Shown here in pieces: positions 28,401 to 36,283 of a DNA stretch of 64,000 nucleotides (within the stretch, counting starts at the first letter, position 1; every line of letters begins with the position of its first letter). The DNA is taken from contig WRLC01000003.1 of assembly GCA_009777795.1 (NCBI GenBank), forward strand, positions 1 through 64,000. The letters are read 5' to 3'. A program made the position numbers and the translations under genes. Origin of the DNA: Candidatus Saccharimonadota bacterium. Its GTDB lineage: Bacteria; Patescibacteriota; Saccharimonadia; Saccharimonadales; Saccharimonadaceae. Under the pieces are notes generated by a model, which searched no databases, had not been told where the DNA came from, and saw only the letters and a program-made list of their open reading frames with translations.

Positions 28401-28519
28401 CACAGACTTGTTCACTCGGTGGAAATGTATTGCCTCGGATTGGGGAGTTTGCTGGCCACGTTCTTGGGTCTACTGGAACAGATTTGCGGCGACGGTTTAA
28501 TGCGGAGGCCACGGCATGA
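25442..28519 (+). CDS. Cassette 1 gene A: ~1025-aa membrane protein, MARxIPxxGYGGIYG N-terminus
   Basis: Full-length paralogue of 31279-34410: shared N-terminus, GDGDDSYHAFGE-type motif, RRRFNAEA C-terminus. Confidence 0.85.
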   Translation: MARNIPDKGYGGIYGAEAAGKNPENVKGAGSAAEAADHFAAAEKSASKAAPKISDKTTSSSADVAENYAPKYTSLGVLSPDNTSSSEKLTKKVSGSGRSKKPLIAAGGLTGLIAVLMLTVSSMLPIHLIENMIDMRNSFGTTAEMRGTRLITRAVGKHNTTAITNFSRRNTMSAGRIAQMNRGLAPEGLRLQLDSGGQNVVLQSALDPGTNRINLDAGGNMEFRTVAMNEVEFAGLINDHPNIRNGFNKGARTMTGRTAGWYNRAMAFFLNKNALTRNLFKDFIGRAEGNANFRDAQARLATAEARVAKNNIDLATQERMTNAETGEVSDVVNQNQSGRNLDTAKVAIGADIRARALQIAGRAGGIGAAMSASCAVFLAVGAASAVFAAIEMSKALHVVAGWFEAGQKTMAGEGDDSYHAFGEALTEATVTTAFDENGNEIELHGGAKKSATESAGLTQVLIGGTFSAEDDQSAMKYHAEKAVGYLGLTGGTVAGCFAAMIAGGILGAVSEVFAIVVSFIPIAGQAFAVSRIVARTAGNLALQAGIAAALGVAIGAIVPMLAKSFVTTIATDVGGEDFGNMIGSVGGRYMSGTHQANGGVVATEERALAFYRETQAVLARQAELERLERSPFDMTNRNTFLGSLAYRMSGFAASSGSLLSNFTGLASAAQTSRLPWQFNASASQALAFKESLGNCPQLSSLYPEGMSATDDGRLHTVACDIFGNPMRSNDLNTMEFDPEYIYWKTAFTCDEDGECSFGKQGGATQTYTGTHLDGTTWSVTGAASIELDDNGMEKINPKSDLGKMVVYGVNRSTDPGVLDVNIMMAENNVGPSWLGWVPAVGSIQQVISTVNQNEALQSGWVDGKNYCNGCTPEWDTKYRYLSQYIVDTNLYEGMGSIERSPVVAFLEEEVWPTLDRSFEGVLARNMGVPKEFVADTLAFTFDLLETQYAYLAAWPAASQSSADIFSPTLQICSKSRASSYRGSHDFSQTCSLGGNVLPRIGEFAGHVLGSTGTDLRRRFNAEATA

Positions 28520-29796
28520 ACAAGGTGAAGCGATGGTTGGTTGTGGTGGGGGGGTTGGTTTTGGCGTTGTCGCCGACGATGGTGATGGCGAATCGGGATG
28601 AGTTGTTTTGGGCGGAGACGGGGATTCTGTTTTATGATCCGGATGATATGGCGATTGCGTGCGCGAGCATGGCGATGGGACAGGCGACGGGCAGTAGCAC
28701 AGCGGGGTTGAGCGCGCAGCAGGCAGCGTTTGTCGATCAATATCAGGGGATTGCGTCGGCGCTGAGTGTGCAGTATGGGATTCCTTGGGAGGCGGTGATG
28801 GCGCAGGGGATTTTGGAGAGCGCGGCGGGGATGAGTAGTTTTGCGCGGAACCGGAATAACTTTTTTGGGATTGGGGCGGTTGATAGCAACCCGAACAATG
28901 CGCATTATTTTGAGACGCCGGAGGCGGGCTGGGAGGGGTACTATCGATTTATTCGGGATAATCCGCGGTATCGCAATCATGGGGTGTTTCGCGAGCCGAC
29001 GATAACGGACCCGTATGCGTACGTGGCGGCGGTGAAGGCGGCGGGGTATGCGACGGATCCGCTGTATGTTGATAAGTTGGCGCCGATTATTACGGCGATT
29101 GTGGCGCGGGCGGGGGAGCAGGGTTGGCAGACGTCGGCGGAGTTGGCGGCGGCGAATCCGGAGATGTTGACGGCGGCGGAGCAGAATGCGGCGGGGGCGA
29201 ATGAGGGGTCGGACGTTTCGAATTTCTTGACTTATTGCTCGGGGGTGAATTTGACGGGGAATTATGCGCAGGATTTGCATAATACGATTATGGCGTTTTC
29301 GTGGGATGGAATTCGGAGCCAACCGGCAAATAATCCGAAGCCGGAATATTATAGCGCGCTGTCGGGGATGGGCTTCTTTGGCAATCAGGATGCGTATGTG
29401 AAGGCGGGGGCGTCGTGTGATGCGTTTGTGGCAACCGTGATGCGGGCGAGCGGGGCGGATACGGATTTTCCGTGCTGCGGGACGAGCAACCAGCTGAATT
29501 ATTTGGCGAACAACCCGCTTTATACGGAGGTGCCGAATTTGGGTAATGTGTCGAATTTGCAGGATGGTGATATATTTGTATTGAATGGGCATATTATGAT
29601 ATTTATCAATGAAAATGGGCAGCCGAAGGTGGCGCATGCGAGCCGGGATACGGGGACGACGTGCCGAAGTTATAGTGGGATGCTAACGACGACGGCGGGG
29701 GGGCGGATTTCGTCGTGCGCGCGGACGGGCGAGCGAGGGACGGTTTATTTTAGCGATAGCCGGGGGAGTTATCGGATTTTTAGGAGGAATGGGTGA
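28516..29796 (+). CDS. Cassette 1 gene B: secreted glucosaminidase + C-terminal Cys/His hydrolase domain
   Basis: YGIPWEAVMAQGILESAAGMSSFARNRNNFFGIGA (glucosaminidase-like); ASCDAFVATVMR...GHIMIFI (NlpC/CHAP-like Cys, His). Confidence 0.8.
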   Translation: MNKVKRWLVVVGGLVLALSPTMVMANRDELFWAETGILFYDPDDMAIACASMAMGQATGSSTAGLSAQQAAFVDQYQGIASALSVQYGIPWEAVMAQGILESAAGMSSFARNRNNFFGIGAVDSNPNNAHYFETPEAGWEGYYRFIRDNPRYRNHGVFREPTITDPYAYVAAVKAAGYATDPLYVDKLAPIITAIVARAGEQGWQTSAELAAANPEMLTAAEQNAAGANEGSDVSNFLTYCSGVNLTGNYAQDLHNTIMAFSWDGIRSQPANNPKPEYYSALSGMGFFGNQDAYVKAGASCDAFVATVMRASGADTDFPCCGTSNQLNYLANNPLYTEVPNLGNVSNLQDGDIFVLNGHIMIFINENGQPKVAHASRDTGTTCRSYSGMLTTTAGGRISSCARTGERGTVYFSDSRGSYRIFRRNG

Positions 29797-30413
29797 GCAA
29801 GTGGGTTTATGTGTTGGGGGGTGTGGCGGCGGCGGTTTTGTTGGGGCTGGGGATTTATCGGGCGATTTGGTCGGCGACGTTGACGTTGGTGGTGGCGCCG
29901 TATGATGCGGTGATTTATGTGGATGGGGCGGCGGCGGTGAATGGGGCGACAAAGCGGGTGCGGCCGGGCGAGTATGTGGTGGCGGTGAGGCGAGAAGGGT
30001 TTGATGATGAGGAGCATAAGGTGGAAGTGCGGCGGGGCGATGAGGCGCGGGTGATGGTGGCGTTGTTGCCGTCGGACGGGGATTATTCGTGGTATATGGA
30101 GAATGCGGAGGATGGGTTGATTTTGGACTCGGTGATGAGCGCGCGGTCGACCGAGCGGGAGGAGCAGCTGACGGAGCGGTGGCCGGTGTTGAATGCTTTG
30201 CCGCAGCGGACGAATTTCTATGAGTTGACGTTGTTTGCGTTGCCGAGTTCGGAAAATCCGCGGATGGTGCTGATGTTGACAATTTATGAGATTCCGCGGG
30301 ATGGGATTTTGGCGACGCCAGAGAAGTTTGCGGAATATTCGGCGGCGGCGCGGGGGTGGCTTTTGGAACAGGGGTTGGAAGAGGGTGAGTTTGAGATAAT
30401 TTCGGGGAATTAG
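29793..30413 (+). CDS. Cassette 1 gene C: membrane-anchored PEGA-domain protein
   Basis: N-terminal TM; VYVDGAAAVNGATKRVRPGEYVVAVRREGFDDEEHKVEV. Confidence 0.78.
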   Translation: MSKWVYVLGGVAAAVLLGLGIYRAIWSATLTLVVAPYDAVIYVDGAAAVNGATKRVRPGEYVVAVRREGFDDEEHKVEVRRGDEARVMVALLPSDGDYSWYMENAEDGLILDSVMSARSTEREEQLTERWPVLNALPQRTNFYELTLFALPSSENPRMVLMLTIYEIPRDGILATPEKFAEYSAAARGWLLEQGLEEGEFEIISGN

Positions 30414-30432
30414 CGGCTGCAGGGGTCGGGCA

Positions 30433-30461
30433 TTGACTTTTAGCCATAAGTGTGATATAAT
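30433..30461 (+). promoter_or_regulatory. Sigma70-type promoter
   Basis: TTGACT-17-TATAAT with TG extended -10. Confidence 0.8.
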
Positions 30462-30545
30462 GGGGAGGGTATCCTACGGGGTACGGGTAGAATGTTTCCC
30501 TAAAACAATGGTGCGAGAGCGCCAAAATACTTTGAAAAGGAGAGA

Positions 30546-31184
30546 ATGATGATGAAAAAGATGACTTGTTTACTGATGCTTGCTCTCGCAATCTTTTGTT
30601 TGGCGGGATGCACGAGGAGTACTTCGGCGATGCCGGAGAGAGAACAGCCGGTGGTTTCGGCGCAGAATGATGTAGCTGGGAGAGATGATAGCACATCAAG
30701 CACCGGCGAGCCAACTGAGCCAGCAGCCCCTGAAGGGGATTCATGGCTGGATGAGTTAACTGAGGCAGTAGCGCTTGGCGAGTATCCGAACTGGGATGAG
30801 TGGGTCACGGAAGACCAGTTTAACCGTGTGCTTGCAGCAAAAGGAAGCCACTTTGAGCCGCAAGGGGACTACACTTGGGATAATGGGATAGGTCTTACGG
30901 TTGCGGTGGAAACATCGCTTGCCCGTGGTCTTGGATCGGATGACCGTTGGCACATAGTGCCTTACTATGCCGGAGGGTTCGCTCACACGCCAAGCCCCGG
31001 CTTCACATCCCAAGTTTGGCGGGATGAGCGCTGGATAAGCAGATATGTGGTTGACGAGCGAGGCATGTCGCAGCGGTTGGCCGAGGACTTATGGACTCTA
31101 CTATTGTACAGCGATTCGTTAGAAACGTTGGCTGATAACATTCTGTCTATCGACGGGATGAAAGAAGAGCTAGCTAATAAGTAA
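30546..31184 (+). CDS. Lipoprotein of unknown function
   Basis: MMMKKMTCLLMLALAIFCLAGCTRS signal peptide with lipobox LAGC; SD AAGGAGAG. Confidence 0.8.
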   Translation: MMMKKMTCLLMLALAIFCLAGCTRSTSAMPEREQPVVSAQNDVAGRDDSTSSTGEPTEPAAPEGDSWLDELTEAVALGEYPNWDEWVTEDQFNRVLAAKGSHFEPQGDYTWDNGIGLTVAVETSLARGLGSDDRWHIVPYYAGGFAHTPSPGFTSQVWRDERWISRYVVDERGMSQRLAEDLWTLLLYSDSLETLADNILSIDGMKEELANK

Positions 31185-31278
31185 TCAGCATCAATCTAGA
31201 CTCTTATTTTATTTTTAGCCCCTTGGCGTACGCTAGGGGGCTTGAAAGTGGTTATGATATATGACATAATTATTGTAA

Positions 31279-34200
31279 ATGGCGAGGACGATACCGAAAA
31301 CCGGTTATGGAGGTATTTACGGCGAGGAGGACGTGCGGAACAAGCGCGCGGGTAATGCGGCGGACGATTTTGCCAGTGCGGAGAAAAATGCCAGCGGAGG
31401 CGCGCCAAAAAATAATGAGCAGACGACGAGCAGCAGTACGGACGTAGCGGAGAATGGAGCGGCAGGTCAAGGGCCGAAATACAGTGGCGACGGAGCGGGC
31501 GCTGGGAAAGCGGGTGGCAAAGCTGGGGGCGTTGCGGGAGCGGCGGCAAAAGCGACACCGATGGGCAGATTTATGGGCGGGATGAAGAACGCGTTTAAGA
31601 GTGGCGATGATGGGGACAGAAAGCCGCTGTTTGCGATTGGCGGGCTAACGGGTATTGTGGGGGTTATTATGATGTTGGTGTCGAGTACGCTACCGATACA
31701 TATGATAAGCAATTTTGGCGATTTGAGGAATACGATGTTCGGGCAAAATAGTGAGCGGACGAACGTGCTGATACGCAGGATGACGAGAGGTGAGGTTGAT
31801 AGCAACTTGTTTAGCAAACGTTCGACGATGGGCAACCGTAGGTTGGCACAGATGAACCGCGGGTTGAATGACACTGGGTTTCGTTTTGAATTTGATAGCG
31901 GCTCGAAGCACTATGTGATGTTAAGAGCGGAAGTTGATCCTAGCACGGGGACAATAAAACGGACCTCAAGCGGTCAGGTGGATTTCACGGGTGCGCAAAG
32001 GATAAATAGTGAGGTGGAGTTGAAGGCTATGTTCGATGGCGATAAGGCTTTCCGGACGGCATGGAATGATGGCACGAAAACGATGACTGGAAAGAATAGC
32101 GGTTGGTTTAATAGGGCGATGGCCTATATGCTTAGAGGTAATAGGCTGACGCGGAATTTGTTTAAGGGCTTTATCGCTAGGGAAGATGCGAGAGCAGCGC
32201 TGAGGGCAATGCAGGGGCGGTTAAGCAACTCGGAGAAAATCCAGACTAACGGGTCATTGACGGACGCAACTCGGACGGTCACGGAAGGCACCGACTCAAA
32301 CGGCAATCCAACTACTACCGACACAACTACCTCACCGCAGGCAAGACAAAAAAGATTTCAAGACCTGAATGCTAAGATTACAAGCGATATACGAGTCAAA
32401 GCGATGCAGTTGGTGACGGGGGTAGCGGCGGCTTATTGTGGGGTGAAATTGGCGATAGCGGCGGTTTCGGCGGTATATGCGATGGATGCGGCAATGCGCG
32501 GATTAGCTGTGGTGGCGGGTTATTTTGAGGCTGGGCAGAAACCATTGGCTGGTGATGGAGATGACAGCTATCATGCTTTTGGCGAGATGCTAAATACGGC
32601 AACTGAAACTACTATTGTCGACGAAAACGGCAACAGAGAAGTATTGAATGATGGCGTGAAAATGAGCCCGACAGAGGCGCGCGGGATGCAGGCAATTTTG
32701 GTAGGCGGGCTTTCGGCCGGAGACGTGGTGGATGACCCGAGTGTGGCAAAATATAGCATGGAACAGGCAATGAAACATGTCTCGACATCAGCAAATGAGG
32801 TGCGGAACTGTTCGCGTGCGATGATGATAGCAGGAGGCGTGCAGATAGGTATCTTCGCAGCGCAAGTGATTGTAGGTATCTTCACTCTGGGTATTGGGGC
32901 CGGCCTAATCGAGATTGGTAAGATAGCGGCACAACAGGCAGGTAGCGCGCTGGTGATGTCAATCTTGGCGGGCGCAGCGATAAAGAAACTGGTGCCGATT
33001 ATTGCGATGACGGCGATCACGGCGATTGCGACTGAAGTTTGGGGAGAAGATTTTGGTAATTTGGTAGGTAGCTTTGGCTCGCGATATTTCAGCAAGGGGC
33101 ACCAAGGTAATGGCGGACCGGCTACGGGCTATGACAATGCGTTGGCGTTTTATGTTGAGCAGCAGAGGGTGCTGGCCTATGCGGCGGAGTTAGACCGAGC
33201 GACAAAAAGCCCGTTTGACATCACGAACCAGAACACATTCCTTGGCAAGATCTCGAGCAACCTAGCGATTGCTAGCGCCGGTAGGTCGAAGTCGATATTA
33301 GGACAGATGAATACATTAGGAGCTTTGACAGGCTCGATGCGGCTACCAGTGAACATGAGCTCAGCGGCGACTTATGAAATTGCCTTCCGCGATACGATTA
33401 ATTGGTCGAGCGATGGGAATGGTTGTTCGAGGCTAGAGATGATTGGCGCGGTGGGGGATATGTTCTGCAACCCAATTCGTAGTAATGATCTGACTACGAG
33501 CGTGGACGATCCGGAATTCGTGTTTTATAAAACAGCGGCGTCTTGCCGGGGGAGCAGCAACGGCTCGCCATGCTCATTTGGTGTGCGCGCAACAAGTGGC
33601 TCGACCAATTCGGAAACTGGCCACTATCCGGGCAAGACTTACACTGGGACGCATCCAGATGGCAGGACATGGTCAGTAACGGTGAATGCGACAATTGAGA
33701 CAGGTAGTGATGGCTTGGAAAAAATAAATTACGACTCAGATCTAGGTAAAATGATAAAGTATGGCGTTGATAGAAAAACCGACCCGGGAATCACCGACGC
33801 AAATATCGTACAGGAAGAGGCAAATCTGACGACTGGTCTAAATGCTCTGGACACTGTACTGAATGCAATCCCTGTTGTCGGTGATTTCATGCAGATTGCT
33901 CAGGGAGCGCGCCAAAACTTGGCGTTGGAGGCAGGCTGGGTAAATGGTGAGGCGTTTTGCGCCGGGTGTGAGCATGATAACGATGCGGTGCGGGCGAAAT
34001 GGTCCACAGACTATCGATACTTAAACCAATATATAGTTGACACTAACGCATATGAGAATGTTGGGGCGATAGATAGCAACCCAGTGGTGGCGTTTATGGA
34101 GGAATATATTTGGCCGTTTGAGGATAGGAGCTATGCGGGAATCTTGGCGGCGAATATGGGCATGCCGAAAGAATGGGTTGTGGCGACGCTGGCTTTTGCG

Positions 34201-34410
34201 GAAGACTTGCGAGATTCGCCGAGCGAGGTTGATGATTTGATTGCGAGTGCGCCAAATATTTATATGACTTACTACCACGGGATTGATTTAGAGCAGTTGA
34301 CCGTGCCAGAAGACGATGGCCCATATAGTGTCTTAGCAAACATGCAACAGTCGACGCAGACGGCTGGCGTGGAGTGGCGCCGACGGTTTAACGCCGAGGC
34401 GGTAGCATGA
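31279..34410 (+). CDS. Cassette 2 gene A: ~1043-aa membrane protein, MARTIPKTGYGGIYG N-terminus
   Basis: Collinear paralogue of 25442-28519. Confidence 0.85.
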   Translation: MARTIPKTGYGGIYGEEDVRNKRAGNAADDFASAEKNASGGAPKNNEQTTSSSTDVAENGAAGQGPKYSGDGAGAGKAGGKAGGVAGAAAKATPMGRFMGGMKNAFKSGDDGDRKPLFAIGGLTGIVGVIMMLVSSTLPIHMISNFGDLRNTMFGQNSERTNVLIRRMTRGEVDSNLFSKRSTMGNRRLAQMNRGLNDTGFRFEFDSGSKHYVMLRAEVDPSTGTIKRTSSGQVDFTGAQRINSEVELKAMFDGDKAFRTAWNDGTKTMTGKNSGWFNRAMAYMLRGNRLTRNLFKGFIAREDARAALRAMQGRLSNSEKIQTNGSLTDATRTVTEGTDSNGNPTTTDTTTSPQARQKRFQDLNAKITSDIRVKAMQLVTGVAAAYCGVKLAIAAVSAVYAMDAAMRGLAVVAGYFEAGQKPLAGDGDDSYHAFGEMLNTATETTIVDENGNREVLNDGVKMSPTEARGMQAILVGGLSAGDVVDDPSVAKYSMEQAMKHVSTSANEVRNCSRAMMIAGGVQIGIFAAQVIVGIFTLGIGAGLIEIGKIAAQQAGSALVMSILAGAAIKKLVPIIAMTAITAIATEVWGEDFGNLVGSFGSRYFSKGHQGNGGPATGYDNALAFYVEQQRVLAYAAELDRATKSPFDITNQNTFLGKISSNLAIASAGRSKSILGQMNTLGALTGSMRLPVNMSSAATYEIAFRDTINWSSDGNGCSRLEMIGAVGDMFCNPIRSNDLTTSVDDPEFVFYKTAASCRGSSNGSPCSFGVRATSGSTNSETGHYPGKTYTGTHPDGRTWSVTVNATIETGSDGLEKINYDSDLGKMIKYGVDRKTDPGITDANIVQEEANLTTGLNALDTVLNAIPVVGDFMQIAQGARQNLALEAGWVNGEAFCAGCEHDNDAVRAKWSTDYRYLNQYIVDTNAYENVGAIDSNPVVAFMEEYIWPFEDRSYAGILAANMGMPKEWVVATLAFAEDLRDSPSEVDDLIASAPNIYMTYYHGIDLEQLTVPEDDGPYSVLANMQQSTQTAGVEWRRRFNAEAVA

Positions 34411-35648
34411 GAACGCTAGCCATAAGACGATGGCGGATTGTGTCCGCGGCTTTGGTGCTGGCTTTGTCGCCGCAAGCGGTCCTAGCTAGGAACGCTGCGC
34501 AAGAGGAAAAGTTCGCGGAATATGACATTATGTTTTATGACCCAGACGATAACGCTGGTTGTGGTACCAGCTCGTTTGTGGCGGCTTCTCCGGTATCCGG
34601 TTCTGCATATGAACGGTTAAAAGACGCGGTGCGGCAATATGGTGAATTCGCAATGGAGATGCAACGGACCTATGGCACGCCGTGGGAGGTGGTCTTCGCG
34701 CAGATGCAAATGGAGTCTGGCACTGGAACTGCTGGGCATGCGATTAACGGGGCGCATAATAACTGGCTTGGAATCACAGGCACAGGGGATGCTGGGTCTT
34801 GGACTTCGCCGGGTGGTCGTAACTGGGCGGTTTATAGTAGCATAGAGGCAAGCATCGCGGATTGGGCTGGGCCGCGGGTGCTGAGAAACGGCATGTACAA
34901 CGCCGCGTTTCAATATCTAGATCCGAATAGCTATAGTCTGGGAAGCTTCTTGCAGGCGATGATTGCGGTCTATGCGCCAAGCTCGGATGGCAATAATGTG
35001 GAAGTATATGTGGCGAATGTGCTAAGCTTTATCAACGGACCAATTCGCGAAGTGCGAGAGGAAATGGGCTGGCCCAGCTCGGCGGAATTGGCCGAGCAAG
35101 AGAACATCCCAATTGGCGGGCAGAATCCGCTGGGCGGGACGGTAGACCCGACCCAAGCTGCCGGTACTTGTTTCATGGGTGGCAACGGCGATATCACCGA
35201 AGCAGCGATTGCCTTTTCGTGGGAGGGAATGAGAAGCCAGCCGAAAAATAACCCGACGCCGGCATACCGAGAAGCTATGGAAGCTGTCGGGTTAGCTGGT
35301 GTGAGCTGCAATGGTGGGCCGTCGGGTGCAAGCTGTGATGTTTTTGTGGCGACGGTAATGAGGGCAACTGTGGACCCGAACTTTCCGTGTTGTGGGACAA
35401 GCAACCAGCTAGCTAATTTGGCCGTCAACCCGTTGTACGAGGAGATTCCGAATTTGGGCAATACTTCAAACTTGCAGTCGGGGGATATCTTTGTCTTGAA
35501 CGGGCATATTATGATGTTTATTATTGACAACGGAACGCCGAAGATGGCGCATGCGTCTTGCAACGACCGGACGGGTGAGCGGGGTGGAGTGTTCTTTAGC
35601 GACAGCCGTGGGGCTTACCGGATCTTTCGATATATAGGAGGTGCGTGA
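34407..35648 (+). CDS. Cassette 2 gene B: secreted glucosaminidase-like + Cys/His hydrolase domain
   Basis: YGTPWEVVFAQMQMESGTG...NNWLGITG; GASCDVFVATVMR...GHIMMFII. Confidence 0.8.
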   Translation: MRTLAIRRWRIVSAALVLALSPQAVLARNAAQEEKFAEYDIMFYDPDDNAGCGTSSFVAASPVSGSAYERLKDAVRQYGEFAMEMQRTYGTPWEVVFAQMQMESGTGTAGHAINGAHNNWLGITGTGDAGSWTSPGGRNWAVYSSIEASIADWAGPRVLRNGMYNAAFQYLDPNSYSLGSFLQAMIAVYAPSSDGNNVEVYVANVLSFINGPIREVREEMGWPSSAELAEQENIPIGGQNPLGGTVDPTQAAGTCFMGGNGDITEAAIAFSWEGMRSQPKNNPTPAYREAMEAVGLAGVSCNGGPSGASCDVFVATVMRATVDPNFPCCGTSNQLANLAVNPLYEEIPNLGNTSNLQSGDIFVLNGHIMMFIIDNGTPKMAHASCNDRTGERGGVFFSDSRGAYRIFRYIGGA

Positions 35649-36283
35649 TGCAAGAAGAACGCGAGCAACAACAGAGGACTACTTTGATTCTCGGGATTAT
35701 AGTGGGAGCGGTGGTGGTCGGCGCGGTTATTTGGTACATATTATATAATGTGCGGTATTCGGCACGCTTGGAGTTGCATATTGCGCCGAACAACGCGCTG
35801 ATTTACTTGAATGATAAAGAAATTAGGAATCGGAACCAGCAGATTAGGCCGGGGGAGCATGTGATACGGGTTGAGCGGGAGGGCTTTGAGACCCAAGAAG
35901 AAGAGTTTAGTGTGGCGGGCGGCGAGACGTTTAATGTTTCGATAGCGTTATTGCCAAGCGATGGGAACTTAGACTGGTATAATAACAACCCAAGGGATGC
36001 GCTGATTCTGGATGGTGTGCGGCAGCGTGAGCAGGACAGAATAGTGCAAGATGCGTTGAATTCGGACCCGATTTTTGGGATTTTGCCGTTTACGGAGGAT
36101 GAGTTTGGGCTGAAATATGTGATTGAGGCGGCTTATAGTAATGGGGTGAGGTTGTTGATTCGGTTGAATACTTGCTCGGATATGGTGGCGGAATATTATA
36201 AAGAGCAAGCTTTTGAATGGCTGCGCTCGCAAGGATTTGAGCCGAATAATTATCATATTGATTACATGACGCTTTGCGGCTAG
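35645..36283 (+). CDS. Cassette 2 gene C: membrane-anchored PEGA-domain protein
   Basis: N-terminal TM; IYLNDKEIRNRNQQIRPGEHVIRVEREGFETQEEEFSV. Confidence 0.78.
   Translation: MMQEEREQQQRTTLILGIIVGAVVVGAVIWYILYNVRYSARLELHIAPNNALIYLNDKEIRNRNQQIRPGEHVIRVEREGFETQEEEFSVAGGETFNVSIALLPSDGNLDWYNNNPRDALILDGVRQREQDRIVQDALNSDPIFGILPFTEDEFGLKYVIEAAYSNGVRLLIRLNTCSDMVAEYYKEQAFEWLRSQGFEPNNYHIDYMTLCG

Noticed and set aside
28390-29637. 415-aa minus-strand ORF opposite cassette 1 hydrolase
   Set aside because: Arg/Ile/His-rich shadow ORF antisense to a supported CDS
29697-29703. 7-G run in cassette 1 hydrolase
   Set aside because: Coding in frame in a G-rich gene; length not exceptional for local composition
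31218-31245. Terminator AGCCCCTTGGCG-TAC-GCTAGGGGGCT
   Set aside because: Hairpin is present but no U-tract follows on the plus strand, and stem is interrupted; not called with confidence
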